Part shown: positions 7,416 to 16,570 of the stretch, piece by piece
Numbering within the stretch: the first letter of the stretch is position 1
Layout of the letters: each line of letters begins with the position of its first letter
From: Candidatus Heimdallarchaeota archaeon
GTDB lineage: Archaea; Asgardarchaeota; Heimdallarchaeia; Heimdallarchaeales; Heimdallarchaeaceae
Assembly (NCBI GenBank): GCA_023136245.1
Contig: JAGLRO010000052.1
Coordinates: forward strand, 1-44,706
DNA length: 44,706 nucleotides
Direction: 5' to 3'
Notes under the pieces: generated by a model
The model's database searches: none
Told to the model about the DNA's origin: nothing
The model's input: only the letters and a program-made list of their open reading frames with translations
Translations under genes and position numbers: made by a program

Positions 7416-9217
7416 AAAAAAGTAGGTTGATTATGTTTTTAGTAATACTCTCCATGCTTCTTCCTTCTGTAGTAGATGCTCGAGAACATGACATTCAACG
7501 TTTCTTTTCAGTAAATCTTCTCTCTCCAAACACCGATCCTATTTTAAATCAATGGTCGAAAATAATTGAGGAGCAGCTTCCAAAAATTGGAATAGGTGTT
7601 GTTTTTCATGAATCTACTAGTTGGGAAAATATTGCTTTAAGAACGTGGTCTTATCCTTTAATTGATTATGACTACATTCCAATATATTCAGAAGGAGGTT
7701 TTGATATTCTCTTTCTAACAGAATCATGGGACATTGATTGGTATCCATATAAATTTTATATTCCTTGTTTTACATCCTCATTTCATCAGTACATTAATCC
7801 TTATTATGATTCAGTATTATCTGATTATGAAACAAGTTTAGATCCTTTAGAAAGAACAGAATATGCTCAAGAACTACAGAGAATTCTTTATGAGGATTTA
7901 CCAGCAATTCAGATATTCTATCCAAGACAAATTTTTGGATTCAATAAAAATGTATCAGGAGTTAATCCAACTCTTCTTAATTTTGCATATCCTCGTCCAG
8001 AATATTGGAAGGAATCAGGAGATAAACACATAATCTATGCTCTTTTCAAAAATCTTTCAGATTATAATAATTTCAAGATTAAATTTAACGATCAATTTGG
8101 CTTTGATACTAATTGGGCTCAATGTGTTTATGGATCTCTTTTCAAACGTAACCAAGATTCTTTTGATTGGGAAACTTCGATTGCAAAAAATATAACTATC
8201 TCTGATGTTATTAATAGGAATTTTAACATAACTATTGACTTAGATGTTAATGCTAAATTTAGTGGTGGTGAATCAGTACTATCTGAAGATATAAAATACT
8301 CATATAATCTTTTTATGACACCTGCTGTCAATTCACCTAATTATGAGTTCCTTTGTTCATGGTTTAAAAACAATGATTCAATAGTTGTAGTTGATGAAGA
8401 TACACTTAGATTTGAGTTTGACAAATTCTATAATTTCATATACAGTATCCTCTCTTTTGGAATAATAGATAAGAGTGTTGTAGAACCATTAGTCACATTA
8501 CATGGTTATGAGATTTTTAACCAAGAACCCTTTTCTACAAATGTAAGTGATGCTCTTGTTACATCTTGTGGTCCTTTTAAACTATCAAAATATGATGTCA
8601 ATAATGGTGTTGTTGAGCTTATTCCTAATGAATTCTGGTCTGGACATTCACTTAGTCTAGAAAATATCACATTTGTTAGTATTCAAGATAAAGAAATAGC
8701 TCTTTCAGAATTAGCTTCAGGTAGTATTGATATTGTAGATGCTGATTATGATTATAATTACAGCCATTTCGAAAATTTAAATGCAATAAATGCTGTTTAT
8801 AGTAAGTCTTTGACTGCTGGTGAATTAGCTTTCAACATGAAACACCCAATTATGGGGACTGGAGAATTAACTCTTGAAGGAACTGCAGAATATGCGAAGA
8901 AAATAAGGCAGGCAATTAATTATGCTATACCTAGGCAAATTATAATTGATGAGATTTTGGATGGAATGGCGACTCCTGGAGTTACTTTTTGCCCTGAAGG
9001 GTGTATTGGTTATGATGATTCACTAATGCCTTACGAGTATAATTTAGACAAAGCCATCGAATTGATAGGAGTGATGTATTGGTGGAACACTCCAACTACA
9101 TTGATAAACAAGATAGAAGGAATAACTATCATATTCTCTATGATGAGTATTGGATTCATTTCTATCTTCTTGAATTACTGGAAAAGAAAAACCATTCCAT
9201 CACGAAAATCTTATTAA
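7412..9217 (+). CDS. Family-5 solute-binding protein (OppA/DppA-like) with swapped lobe order
   Basis: Signal peptide (residues 1-24), then about 150 residues that match the usual C-terminal lobe of SBP_bac_5 proteins: NTDP..NQWSKIIEEQLPKIGIGV, FDILFLTESWDIDWYP, DPLERTEYAQELQRILYEDLPAI. Only after this comes what is normally the N-terminal lobe: VYGSLFKR, AKFSGGESVLSEDIKYSYNLFM, SCGPFKL, LASGSIDIVDA, IRQAINYAIPRQIIIDEIL. A C-terminal membrane helix (about 569-592) and basic tail would anchor it outside the cell. Known family members bind peptides, sugars or nickel for ABC importers. No permease or ATPase gene is in the window, so it is an orphan receptor here. It overlaps the previous gene by four bases. 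The family call is firm; the permutation rests on my reading of the domain order. Confidence 0.85.
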   Translation: MKKSRLIMFLVILSMLLPSVVDAREHDIQRFFSVNLLSPNTDPILNQWSKIIEEQLPKIGIGVVFHESTSWENIALRTWSYPLIDYDYIPIYSEGGFDILFLTESWDIDWYPYKFYIPCFTSSFHQYINPYYDSVLSDYETSLDPLERTEYAQELQRILYEDLPAIQIFYPRQIFGFNKNVSGVNPTLLNFAYPRPEYWKESGDKHIIYALFKNLSDYNNFKIKFNDQFGFDTNWAQCVYGSLFKRNQDSFDWETSIAKNITISDVINRNFNITIDLDVNAKFSGGESVLSEDIKYSYNLFMTPAVNSPNYEFLCSWFKNNDSIVVVDEDTLRFEFDKFYNFIYSILSFGIIDKSVVEPLVTLHGYEIFNQEPFSTNVSDALVTSCGPFKLSKYDVNNGVVELIPNEFWSGHSLSLENITFVSIQDKEIALSELASGSIDIVDADYDYNYSHFENLNAINAVYSKSLTAGELAFNMKHPIMGTGELTLEGTAEYAKKIRQAINYAIPRQIIIDEILDGMATPGVTFCPEGCIGYDDSLMPYEYNLDKAIELIGVMYWWNTPTTLINKIEGITIIFSMMSIGFISIFLNYWKRKTIPSRKSY

Positions 9218-9340
9218 AGAGTTTTTCATCATTCACGATGAGATTTTTATTATTGAAATTAGAATGATATTTTAGATGTCTTTAAATGTTAATCCTAACC
9301 ATTTTCAATATTTATAATAATAATTAAAATGCTCCCAAAA

Positions 9341-9348
9341 CCTTTATA
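9341..9348 (+). promoter_or_regulatory. TATA box upstream of the second solute-binding protein
   Basis: CTTTATAG predicts transcription from about 9370, giving a leader of roughly 115 nt before the ATG at 9484. It would also cover the small ORF at 9399. Confidence 0.4.
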
Positions 9349-9398
9349 GAACACTTTTCCTATTGTTTTAGTTGATAAGAAATAAGGAAAATTTCATA

Positions 9399-9491
9399 TT
9401 GAACAAAAATGCTGCAATATTCATATCAATATTATTGCTTCTATTTACTCCTTATATCAAAATAAAACAATTGGAATTGGATAATGAATAA
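9399..9491 (+). CDS. Possible 30-aa hydrophobic leader ORF
   Basis: A TTG-started frame encodes MNKNAAIFISILLLLF... ending at TAA 9489-9491, overlapping the next gene's start by eight bases. It looks like a bare signal peptide. It may be the remains of a duplicate of the 6525-7415 gene, which occupies the same place before the first binding protein, or chance. Support is weak: the ribosome site is poor and the ORF is short. Confidence 0.25.
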   Translation: MNKNAAIFISILLLLFTPYIKIKQLELDNE

Positions 9492-11301
9492 AATGAGGAA
9501 AAAAATACTTGTTGTTCTATTTCTATGTTTCTTTTTGTTTTTACCTGGTATTATCAGTTCCCAAGATGTAGAAATTCCAATAGCATTTAAGATTAATCTT
9601 CTCTCTCTAAATACTGATCCAGCTCGAAACCAATGGTCTCTCTTAATACAAGAGCAGCTTCCAAAAATTGGGATAGGTGTAACATTTCATGAATCTACCT
9701 CTTTGAAAAATATAGCTTCTCGTACTTGGTTTTATCCTGGAGGTGAATGTGGTATTATTCCACCATACTCTGAAGGTGGTTTCGATATATTGCTTATTGG
9801 TTGGTCATGGGACCTTGATTGGGATCCTACTGATTTTTATTCTACTTCTTCTATATATCCTTCTGGAAATAATTTCTATCAGTATAACAATCCAAACTTT
9901 GATGAGATGCTTAATAAATATCTAAAAACAATTAATTCAACACTCAGAACTCAATATTCTCACGAGCTTCAAGCTATGTTGTATGACGATTTGCCAGCTA
10001 TAAGTATTACTTACCCAAGAGAACTTTATGGATTTAAAGAACATCTTTATGGTATTGATGAACTTCTCTTTGCAACATCAAATCTTCGTCCAGAAAACTG
10101 GGGTGACTCAGAAGATCATATTATTGTTTATGCAATTCCTGAAAAATTAAAAGAATATAACATCTTTCTACAAGAGTCTTTCTATGATGCTCAATGGATG
10201 TCTGCTATATATGGTTCTTTGTTTAAAAGAGGACAGGATCACCATGATTGGGAACCCGCAATTGCAAATACCACAACTTTTAGTTCAGATGGACGAAATA
10301 TAACTGTAACTATAGATTCAAACGCAAAATTTAGTGATGGCTATCCAGTTCTTGCAGAAGACATAAAATATTCTTATGAACTCTATATGTCACCAAAGTT
10401 GTGTTCTTCTCCATTTTCAAGTAAATCTAAATATCAAATTTTAACTAGATGGTTTGCATCTAATGATTCAATTGAGGTTATTGACACACATTCTCTCAAC
10501 TTTAATTTGACTGATGATTATAGTTTTGCACTCGGTCTCCTATCTTTTGGTATAATAGATAAAAGTACTGTTGAACCAGCAATCTCAACATATGGTTATG
10601 ATATATTTGGTGAGGTTCCATTAACTGGTAATGTTCAAAATACCTTGGTTAAATCTTGTGGTCCATTCAAACTAGATTTCTATTATCCTAATTCAAGTTC
10701 GGTAAGACTCAAACCTAACCTATATTGGAATAATCTTACTGTTTCAAAAGGAAAACAGCCATTATTAGATGAATTGAACATTTCTTATATCTCTAGTGTT
10801 GATTCTGCATTAGCAGGGCTTTTTTATGGAAATATCGATATATTGGATTCTCATTATGATTTAGTTCAACTTGATGTGGGTTTTGGGGATGGTCCAATTG
10901 TAGGTAAAATAGTAAAGGTTCCTAAACATGAAGAAATAGCAATAAACATGAAACACCCGATTATAGGGACTGGTGAGTTAACACCAGTTGGTACTACAGA
11001 ATCAGCTAAAAACATTCGAAAAGCAATTAGTCATGCAATACCCCGAAATTATATCGTTGATGAAATTCAGCGGTTCGGTGATCCTGGAATATCACCTATA
11101 CCTGATTCATGTATAGGTTTTGATAAATCTTTGAAACCTTATGCCTATGATCTTGATCTTGCTATAGATTATATGGAAAAAACAGGTGTATACTCGTGGC
11201 ATACATGGCCTCCTTATGAAACAGGGATAACTTCTCTTATTTTACTCTCATTGACAAGTTTAGTTTCTGTTAGTTGTTTAAGAAGGATAAGACTAAGATA
11301 A
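9484..11301 (+). CDS. Second family-5 solute-binding protein with the same swapped lobes
   Basis: This 605-aa product is a tandem paralogue of the 7412-9217 protein and shows the same order: signal peptide (1-26), C-lobe-type segment (NTDPARNQWSLLIQEQLPKIG, FDILLIGWSWDLDWDPTDF, RTQYSHELQAMLYDDLPA), then the N-lobe-type part (IYGSLFKRGQD.HDWEPA, AKFSDGYPVLAEDIKYSYELYM, SCGPFKL, NIRKAISHAIPRNYIVDEI), and a C-terminal membrane helix near 583-599. The C-lobe segment here is closer to the family consensus (GWSWDLDWDPTDF, NPNFDEML) than in the first copy, so this may be the better-conserved receptor. Short patches of DNA are nearly identical between the copies, for example 7571-7597 and 9652-9678. 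No transporter subunits are nearby. Confidence 0.87.
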   Translation: MNKMRKKILVVLFLCFFLFLPGIISSQDVEIPIAFKINLLSLNTDPARNQWSLLIQEQLPKIGIGVTFHESTSLKNIASRTWFYPGGECGIIPPYSEGGFDILLIGWSWDLDWDPTDFYSTSSIYPSGNNFYQYNNPNFDEMLNKYLKTINSTLRTQYSHELQAMLYDDLPAISITYPRELYGFKEHLYGIDELLFATSNLRPENWGDSEDHIIVYAIPEKLKEYNIFLQESFYDAQWMSAIYGSLFKRGQDHHDWEPAIANTTTFSSDGRNITVTIDSNAKFSDGYPVLAEDIKYSYELYMSPKLCSSPFSSKSKYQILTRWFASNDSIEVIDTHSLNFNLTDDYSFALGLLSFGIIDKSTVEPAISTYGYDIFGEVPLTGNVQNTLVKSCGPFKLDFYYPNSSSVRLKPNLYWNNLTVSKGKQPLLDELNISYISSVDSALAGLFYGNIDILDSHYDLVQLDVGFGDGPIVGKIVKVPKHEEIAINMKHPIIGTGELTPVGTTESAKNIRKAISHAIPRNYIVDEIQRFGDPGISPIPDSCIGFDKSLKPYAYDLDLAIDYMEKTGVYSWHTWPPYETGITSLILLSLTSLVSVSCLRRIRLR

Positions 11302-11513
11302 GGTCGAATTTTGATATTGCTATCGATTATATAGAATCAGCTGGATATGATGTAATATATTATCCAGAATATACTTCCCATAATTACAATAAAATTTTCA
11401 GAAATATTGCTCTAATTGCTCTAGGAGTATTTGTAGTACTTGGGGGGATAATTATATATCTAATATTTGTTGTAAAAAAGATTGAATCGAAAATATACAT
11501 AATGAGCAAATAG
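11302..11513 (+). pseudogene. Remnant of a third solute-binding protein C-terminus
   Basis: Directly after the stop at 11301 a frame reads FDIAIDYIESAGYD, then a membrane helix (about 11401-11475) and a short basic tail. This matches the last 50 residues of the two preceding proteins (YDLDLAIDYMEKTG plus anchor). The frame has no start of its own outside the previous gene and no ligand-binding domain. It is best read as the tail left by deletion within a tandem array. Confidence 0.6.
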
Positions 11514-11557
11514 ACAACAAATCTGAAACACTACAAAAGAGAATATTTTTTCGCTTA

Positions 11558-12913
11558 TTACTTGAAAGGCCATTTATCTAATAATTCCAGGTTATCTTCT
11601 AATTTCGCATCTTTTAGTAACTCAATTGTCTCATTTTCTGTTAGTATTCTTGGGAGTTCTTTGATTTTACTCAACTCATAAATATAGACTAAAGCGAATG
11701 CAAGAGATAGCTTTGCATCCAATTTACTTATTTTATCGAAAGTATCTGCAGATGTATGACCATATCCTCTTCCTGCACCAGGATCCGGTCTTTCTCCATA
11801 AACACACATGTTTGGTATTCCTTTACATAGAAAAGGATAGTTATCACTTGCTGTTATAATGTTTTTTGAAACTGTAGTCTCATACAAGAACTCACTTTCC
11901 ATCTCCTTTATCTTGTTGTATAATTCCTCGTAACCATTACAAGCAATGTGTTTTGGTACATGACCAACTAATCCATCAAAATTAACCATTGCTACAATGT
12001 CACTTACATCTGTATTGTTAACATAAATCGTAGAACCTACCACTCCAAATTCTTCAACTGCAAAAGCAAAAAATCTCAGTGTTCTTGCAGGGATAACATT
12101 ATTCTCTTTAATCATCCTTGTTAATTCTAATAACACTGCAATAGAACCAGCATTATCAGTTGCTCCTTGAGCTAAATCATGTCCATCATAATGCCCACCT
12201 ATAGCTACTATTTCATCTGTTGCATGTCCTGGAATATCCCAAATAATGTGTTTAGATGTATCTTCTTGTGTATGGTTAAATACAAAGATTTTACCAACAA
12301 CTTCTTTGTACCTCCGAATCGATTCAATAAGGTACTCATATGTTTCTTTCGAAATCCCAATAGCTGGTATTTCTCCAATTCTGTTGGATCTTACTGAACC
12401 AGTTGGAAATAACTGTCCTGGATTATGATTAGCAAAAATAAATGCTTTTGCTCCAAACTTTACTGCATTTGCATATTTGATGCGTCTGTGTAACCATCCT
12501 TCCTCAGTTTTTCCAGAATGAACCATAACAATTCTTCCTGGTATCTTTTCTTTTATTTTCTCCATTTCAGTTTGAGAACCTCCTCCTCCATCTATAATTA
12601 TCTCCTCTATTCCTTCTTCATCTGTAGAAGGTGCTAAAACTAGAGAAATAGATGGAAAAATCTCTTTCTCAGGAGAACTGATTGAGAAATTACACGTTCC
12701 TCTTTGCCAACCTTGATATTCAAATTCGAATTCTGAGTGCTTTATTCCAGTTTTATTCAGCTGTTCTATAATGTATTCTTGGGCTCTTTTTTCGCTAATG
12801 GTTCCAGAGAACCTGCTACCTAGAAGACAAAGATCTTTTATTATTTCTAAAACTCTATTTTCAGAAAAAATCTTTCCTAGACATTTTTCTACTTGTTCAT
12901 CTGAATCAAGCAT
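11558..12913 (-). CDS. M28-family zinc aminopeptidase with PA-like insert
   Basis: The co-catalytic zinc site of family M28 is complete: H241 and D243 in GGHYDGHD, bridging D253 in ATDNAGS, catalytic E287 with E288 in FAVEEFG, D313 in NFDG, and H386 in GYGHTSAD. Residues about 85-215 form an inserted region like the protease-associated (PA) domain. No signal peptide is present, so it probably trims peptides in the cytoplasm, using a water activated between two Zn ions to release N-terminal residues. It is the last gene of a minus-strand group with a thioredoxin-like protein (gap 32 bp) and a KaiC-like ATPase. Substrate preference cannot be read from the sequence. Confidence 0.9.
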   Translation of the reverse strand: MLDSDEQVEKCLGKIFSENRVLEIIKDLCLLGSRFSGTISEKRAQEYIIEQLNKTGIKHSEFEFEYQGWQRGTCNFSISSPEKEIFPSISLVLAPSTDEEGIEEIIIDGGGGSQTEMEKIKEKIPGRIVMVHSGKTEEGWLHRRIKYANAVKFGAKAFIFANHNPGQLFPTGSVRSNRIGEIPAIGISKETYEYLIESIRRYKEVVGKIFVFNHTQEDTSKHIIWDIPGHATDEIVAIGGHYDGHDLAQGATDNAGSIAVLLELTRMIKENNVIPARTLRFFAFAVEEFGVVGSTIYVNNTDVSDIVAMVNFDGLVGHVPKHIACNGYEELYNKIKEMESEFLYETTVSKNIITASDNYPFLCKGIPNMCVYGERPDPGAGRGYGHTSADTFDKISKLDAKLSLAFALVYIYELSKIKELPRILTENETIELLKDAKLEDNLELLDKWPFK

Positions 12914-12945
12914 ATATATATAAAATACTGGTTGTTTTTTTAATT

Positions 12946-13206
12946 TTACCCAAAATCTAAGAAGAAATCTAGCTGCTCTTGAATAAAAGCTTCATCCGCA
13001 GCTCCTATAATTCGCTGATTATTAGGGAGAATGATAGTAGGTAATGCAATTACATCATATTCTTCTGCTTTATCAATATCCTTTGTGATATCAATAATTT
13101 CTAGCTCAAGATGTTCAGTTTGTGCGACTATTCGTTTTAAAACATCCTTTATGTAAGGACACCAACTGCATGTCGGGCTCGTAAAGCACATGATTTTTAG
13201 TACCAT
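12946..13206 (-). CDS. Small thioredoxin/glutaredoxin-like protein
   Basis: An 86-aa protein with the redox motif C13-S-W-C16 after a first beta strand, and a cis-proline loop ALPTI near residue 55. This is the compact thioredoxin fold of small archaeal glutaredoxin-like proteins, which reduce disulfides of partner proteins. It lies nine bases downstream of the KaiC-like ATPase, so the two are likely co-transcribed. A further Cys at position 7 is unusual. Confidence 0.87.
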   Translation of the reverse strand: MVLKIMCFTSPTCSWCPYIKDVLKRIVAQTEHLELEIIDITKDIDKAEEYDVIALPTIILPNNQRIIGAADEAFIQEQLDFFLDFG

Positions 13207-13215
13207 TCTATCTAC

Positions 13216-14631
13216 CTAACCGATTATTTCTATTAGGGGAATTGTGTCTCTGAACTTCACTATTTTTGGTAAGAAAGTAGCACCTGTTGAACTCTTTAGA
13301 CATTCTATATAATTGCAATAATCAACTCGTGAAAATCGAATAATAATATCAGCTGTAGTTCGAAGTCTTGCTAAAATCTCTCTGCTGATAGCATTAAAGT
13401 TGATAAATGAGTATGCTATTGCTCTTCTTTCCTTCACATTAAATGATTGAAGTGCGAAATATCTTAAGAAATTTGATTCAGAGAGTATATTTACATCATC
13501 TGTAAGATCTCCATATAGGACCACTTCTTGTTTTGCTTTTTCAAATGCTTCCATTAGTTCTACAGTTACTGAAATCATATCATCTGTTGTCATTAGTTGT
13601 CTCATTTCTCTTGCCTCAACAGCTGTAACAGATCTATTATATTTGTCAATAAAAACTATATTTCCTTCATTTAGATGCTTAGTGATATCAGTTTTAGCTC
13701 TCTTGTATTCTTCTAGAATTTTAGCTGGATACATATGGACATTAGAGTGAATTACAACACCCTTTCCTTGATTCAGATGTTTGTGCAATGTAGTTAAAAA
13801 GAGTGGAAAATAATTTGTCTCGCCATCCAATTCAATTAAGACAACAGTTCCATTTGGAATTCCTCCCCCCAATAACTCGTCGAGTCTTTGAATTCCTGTT
13901 TCTTCCTCGGTGATTAATATCGTTGGAGGTTGCTCTGACCTAAGGATCATAATGCCCTGTTTGTTGATAATAAATCTATTCTCAGAACTGATAGGTTGAG
14001 CAGATCTTAGTTTTGGAACTGAAATTCGTTTTATGAGTTGATTATTCTTAAGTTCTGTTCTGATTTTTATAACACCATCAACTAGAAATTCTTCAAGTGT
14101 AGTAAAATCTTCTGCCCCCTTAGATTCAGCTGTCAATACTAATGATGATCCCACATCTGTTATTTCACGTATAAAATCCATGAAACTACTTCTAGCAGTT
14201 TTTTCATACTGGAATTCAGCAAAGAAAGCAGATGCAGAATCAAAGAATACTAGTTTCGCTTTTATATCCTCAATTCTCTTTTTAACTCGAGTAATGATCC
14301 CTGATAGATCGAATCTATCTGTTTGAACTAAGCCAACCCCTTGAGGTTTAAGAGACATTTTATCAACAATTAACATATTATTATCAATATAAGGTTGAAA
14401 ATCCATACCAAATGATTTCACATATTCAATCAATTTATCTGGTTCTACTTCAGTTGAAATAAACAAAACAGGTATATCTTGTTTTAAAGCTCCCATTGTC
14501 ATGAATAATGATAGAACAGTTTTTCCTGCACCCGCAGTACCTTTTATAGCGTAACAATTTCCTGTTCTTAAACCCCCATCTATCATATTATCTAATTCTT
14601 CTATCCCAGTAGAAATAATCATATTCTTCAA
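13216..14631 (-). CDS. KaiC-like double RecA-fold ATPase, second domain degenerate
   Basis: Domain 1 (about 1-235) has GIEELDNMIDGGLRTG, Walker A GTAGAGKT at 31-38, a Glu at 61 in STEVE where KaiC has its catalytic pair, and Walker B LVFFD ending at D131. Domain 2 (about 246-471) begins with the matching GIQRLDELLGGGIPNG, but its P-loop position reads ELDGETNYF (267-275), so it should not bind ATP in the normal way. Archaeal KaiC-like proteins are linked to signalling and surface-structure control; a role in a clock is not implied. It is first in a minus-strand group with a thioredoxin-like protein and an M28 peptidase. Confidence 0.87.
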   Translation of the reverse strand: MKNMIISTGIEELDNMIDGGLRTGNCYAIKGTAGAGKTVLSLFMTMGALKQDIPVLFISTEVEPDKLIEYVKSFGMDFQPYIDNNMLIVDKMSLKPQGVGLVQTDRFDLSGIITRVKKRIEDIKAKLVFFDSASAFFAEFQYEKTARSSFMDFIREITDVGSSLVLTAESKGAEDFTTLEEFLVDGVIKIRTELKNNQLIKRISVPKLRSAQPISSENRFIINKQGIMILRSEQPPTILITEEETGIQRLDELLGGGIPNGTVVLIELDGETNYFPLFLTTLHKHLNQGKGVVIHSNVHMYPAKILEEYKRAKTDITKHLNEGNIVFIDKYNRSVTAVEAREMRQLMTTDDMISVTVELMEAFEKAKQEVVLYGDLTDDVNILSESNFLRYFALQSFNVKERRAIAYSFINFNAISREILARLRTTADIIIRFSRVDYCNYIECLKSSTGATFLPKIVKFRDTIPLIEIIG

Positions 14632-14701
14632 TTATAGTATTTAGTTTTCTTGTATAAAATTATATCTAAAGTTTTGGTGAAAAAAGTTAATTATCTCAAC
14701 C

Positions 14702-14709
14702 TATTTATA
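14702..14709 (+). promoter_or_regulatory. TATA box of endA
   Basis: TATTTATA centred about 29 bp before ATG 14735 and 20 bp before ATG 14726. The spacing favours 14735 as the translated start of a leaderless mRNA. Confidence 0.5.
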
Positions 14710-14734
14710 CTGTAATCCTTGCAGAATGCTGATT

Positions 14735-15286
14735 ATGGCTCCTGAATTTATAGCTCAAATTATAGGAAATCGAATTATTGTTTGGGATATTGATCACGGT
14801 ATGGAATTGTACTCAAACGGTTTTTTTGGAAAACCGATTGGTGTTCGAAAACCTCAAAAGGGCGATGAATTCAGAGATCCTTCTGAGATATCTTATTTTG
14901 AAACTATCTACCTTTTGGAAAAGAGGAAATTAAAACTATTAAACGAAAAAAAAGAGAAAATTGCAAAAAAAACATTTCTTGAGATGTGTCATCAGCAATA
15001 TATTAATTTCGAAAATAAGATGTATGTTTATCGACATTTAAGAGATCTTGGTTATGTAGTAAGACCAGGTTTGAAATTTGGAGTTGACTTTGCTGTCTAT
15101 ACAAAGGGTCCAGGTCTAGAACACAGCCCCTATATGGTGCAGATAATAGAAAATGAGGGAAAAATAAATCCTATAGAGCTTGTTAGGGCTGGAAGACTTG
15201 CTACTACAGTTAGAAAGAACTTTGTTATAGCTTCTATGATAAAAAAGAAGTTGCATTTCTTTGTTTTTAACAGATACAAACCTTAA
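14735..15286 (+). CDS. endA: tRNA-splicing endonuclease, homotetramer type
   Basis: This enzyme cuts pre-tRNA at the bulge-helix-bulge, leaving 2',3'-cyclic phosphate ends for RtcB ligase. The catalytic triad is visible: Tyr in FAVYTKG, His in LEHSPY, Lys in TVRKNFVIA (Y122, H130, K161 from this start). The N-terminal half, with GNRIIVWD and the GFFGKP loop, is the family's other domain. At 183 aa it matches the short alpha4 type, as in Methanocaldococcus, not the fused 350-aa form. ATG 14726 is an alternative start adding three residues. No tRNA gene is nearby. Confidence 0.93.
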   Translation: MAPEFIAQIIGNRIIVWDIDHGMELYSNGFFGKPIGVRKPQKGDEFRDPSEISYFETIYLLEKRKLKLLNEKKEKIAKKTFLEMCHQQYINFENKMYVYRHLRDLGYVVRPGLKFGVDFAVYTKGPGLEHSPYMVQIIENEGKINPIELVRAGRLATTVRKNFVIASMIKKKLHFFVFNRYKP

Positions 15287-15385
15287 GAAAATTAAAATCT
15301 ATTTCCTTCTGCAATGGAACTTGAGTGAAAAAGGAGTTATATCACCACAAAACATTAAAAGAGAAATAACCATATTTTCTATGTT

Positions 15386-16570
15386 ATGAGTTCTTCACAA
15401 GGGTGGCAAGTAGATTTATTGGAAGTAGCTCAAAAGTGCGTGTATTGTGGTTATTGTTCACTTTGTCCTACATTCAAAGAATTAAAATGGGAAAATTACC
15501 ACCCTAGGGGAATTCTAGACCAAATCAAACTTTACTACTCAGAGAGAATTAAAGATAATCTGAAAAACGATGTTTCCAAATCTTTGTTTGATGCAATTTT
15601 CGCTTGTACAATGTGTAAGGCATGTGAAAATATCTGCATAGTTGATCTACCTCTTTTGAAAGTTTGGGAACAAGTGAGACAAGAATCTTTCAAAAGAGGA
15701 AGATGGAATTCTAAATTGCTATCGTTGTATAATAAAGTGAAATCTTCACATAATATATATGGATTACCAGCTGAAGAAAGAGTAACTTGGGCAGCTTTAA
15801 GCAATATGGTTATGACTAGAAGAATTCAAAGAAAAGCACCCTTAGCATATTTCATTGGATGTCAGGCTTCTTATTCAGGAAAAATGGAAGGAGTTGCTGA
15901 GAGTGTTGTTAAGATTTTAAGAAAATCCAAAGAGAATTTTACAATTCTGGGAACAGAAGAATGGTGTTGTGGATCTCCTATTTTTCTGGCAGGTGGATAT
16001 TCTGTTGGTAAATCTTTTGCAAAACACAATCTTGAGCAATTTAAGAAGCTTGGAGTAAAGAGAGTTGTTACTGCCTGCGCTGGTTGCTATCGAGCGTTTA
16101 AAGTAGTATATCCCAGAATCTTAGGGGAGAAATGGGATATCGAAGTTTTACATATTACTGAATTAGTCAACGAGTTACTAGCAGAAGGGAAAATTCAACT
16201 AAAAAAGAAATTCAAAGAAAAAGTTACATTTAAAGATCCTTGTGAGCTAGTCAGACATTGTGGTTTAATAGAAGCTCCTCGTGATGTTATCAAACAAATA
16301 CCTGGAATTAGATATGAAGAATTACCTTCAAATCGCGAGGATGCCTTATGTTGCGGAGGAGGAGGATTACTAAAATTAAACGATGATAATCTTGTAAGTC
16401 AGGTCAATTCAAGACTTATAACTGATATTCAATATTCTGAAGCTGATATAGTTCTTAATGGGTGTCCAACATGTCTAGATACTATTCGTAGCAACTTAAG
16501 AAAACAGAATTTAAATGTTGAAGCCATAGACATATCTGAATTCATCAAAAGAGCGATGGAGTTGAAATAA
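15386..16570 (+). CDS. HdrD/GlcF-like iron-sulfur oxidoreductase subunit with two CCG domains
   Basis: The N-terminus holds two 4Fe-4S motifs: CVYCGYCSLCP and CTMCKACENIC. Two CCG domains follow, with signatures GCQA..WCCGSP..CAGC and DPCELVRHC..CCGGGG..CPTC. CCG domains bind non-cubane 4Fe-4S clusters in heterodisulfide reductase HdrB/D and are also present in GlcF/LutA. The 394-aa length fits an HdrD- or GlcF-like subunit. The stop shares bases with the next gene's start (TAATG), and that gene encodes a GlcD-like flavoprotein, so the two should form one dehydrogenase. A GcvH-like lipoyl protein ends the operon, suggesting a thiol or disulfide substrate instead of glycolate. Cluster binding is clear; the substrate is inferred. 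Confidence 0.9.
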   Translation: MSSSQGWQVDLLEVAQKCVYCGYCSLCPTFKELKWENYHPRGILDQIKLYYSERIKDNLKNDVSKSLFDAIFACTMCKACENICIVDLPLLKVWEQVRQESFKRGRWNSKLLSLYNKVKSSHNIYGLPAEERVTWAALSNMVMTRRIQRKAPLAYFIGCQASYSGKMEGVAESVVKILRKSKENFTILGTEEWCCGSPIFLAGGYSVGKSFAKHNLEQFKKLGVKRVVTACAGCYRAFKVVYPRILGEKWDIEVLHITELVNELLAEGKIQLKKKFKEKVTFKDPCELVRHCGLIEAPRDVIKQIPGIRYEELPSNREDALCCGGGGLLKLNDDNLVSQVNSRLITDIQYSEADIVLNGCPTCLDTIRSNLRKQNLNVEAIDISEFIKRAMELK

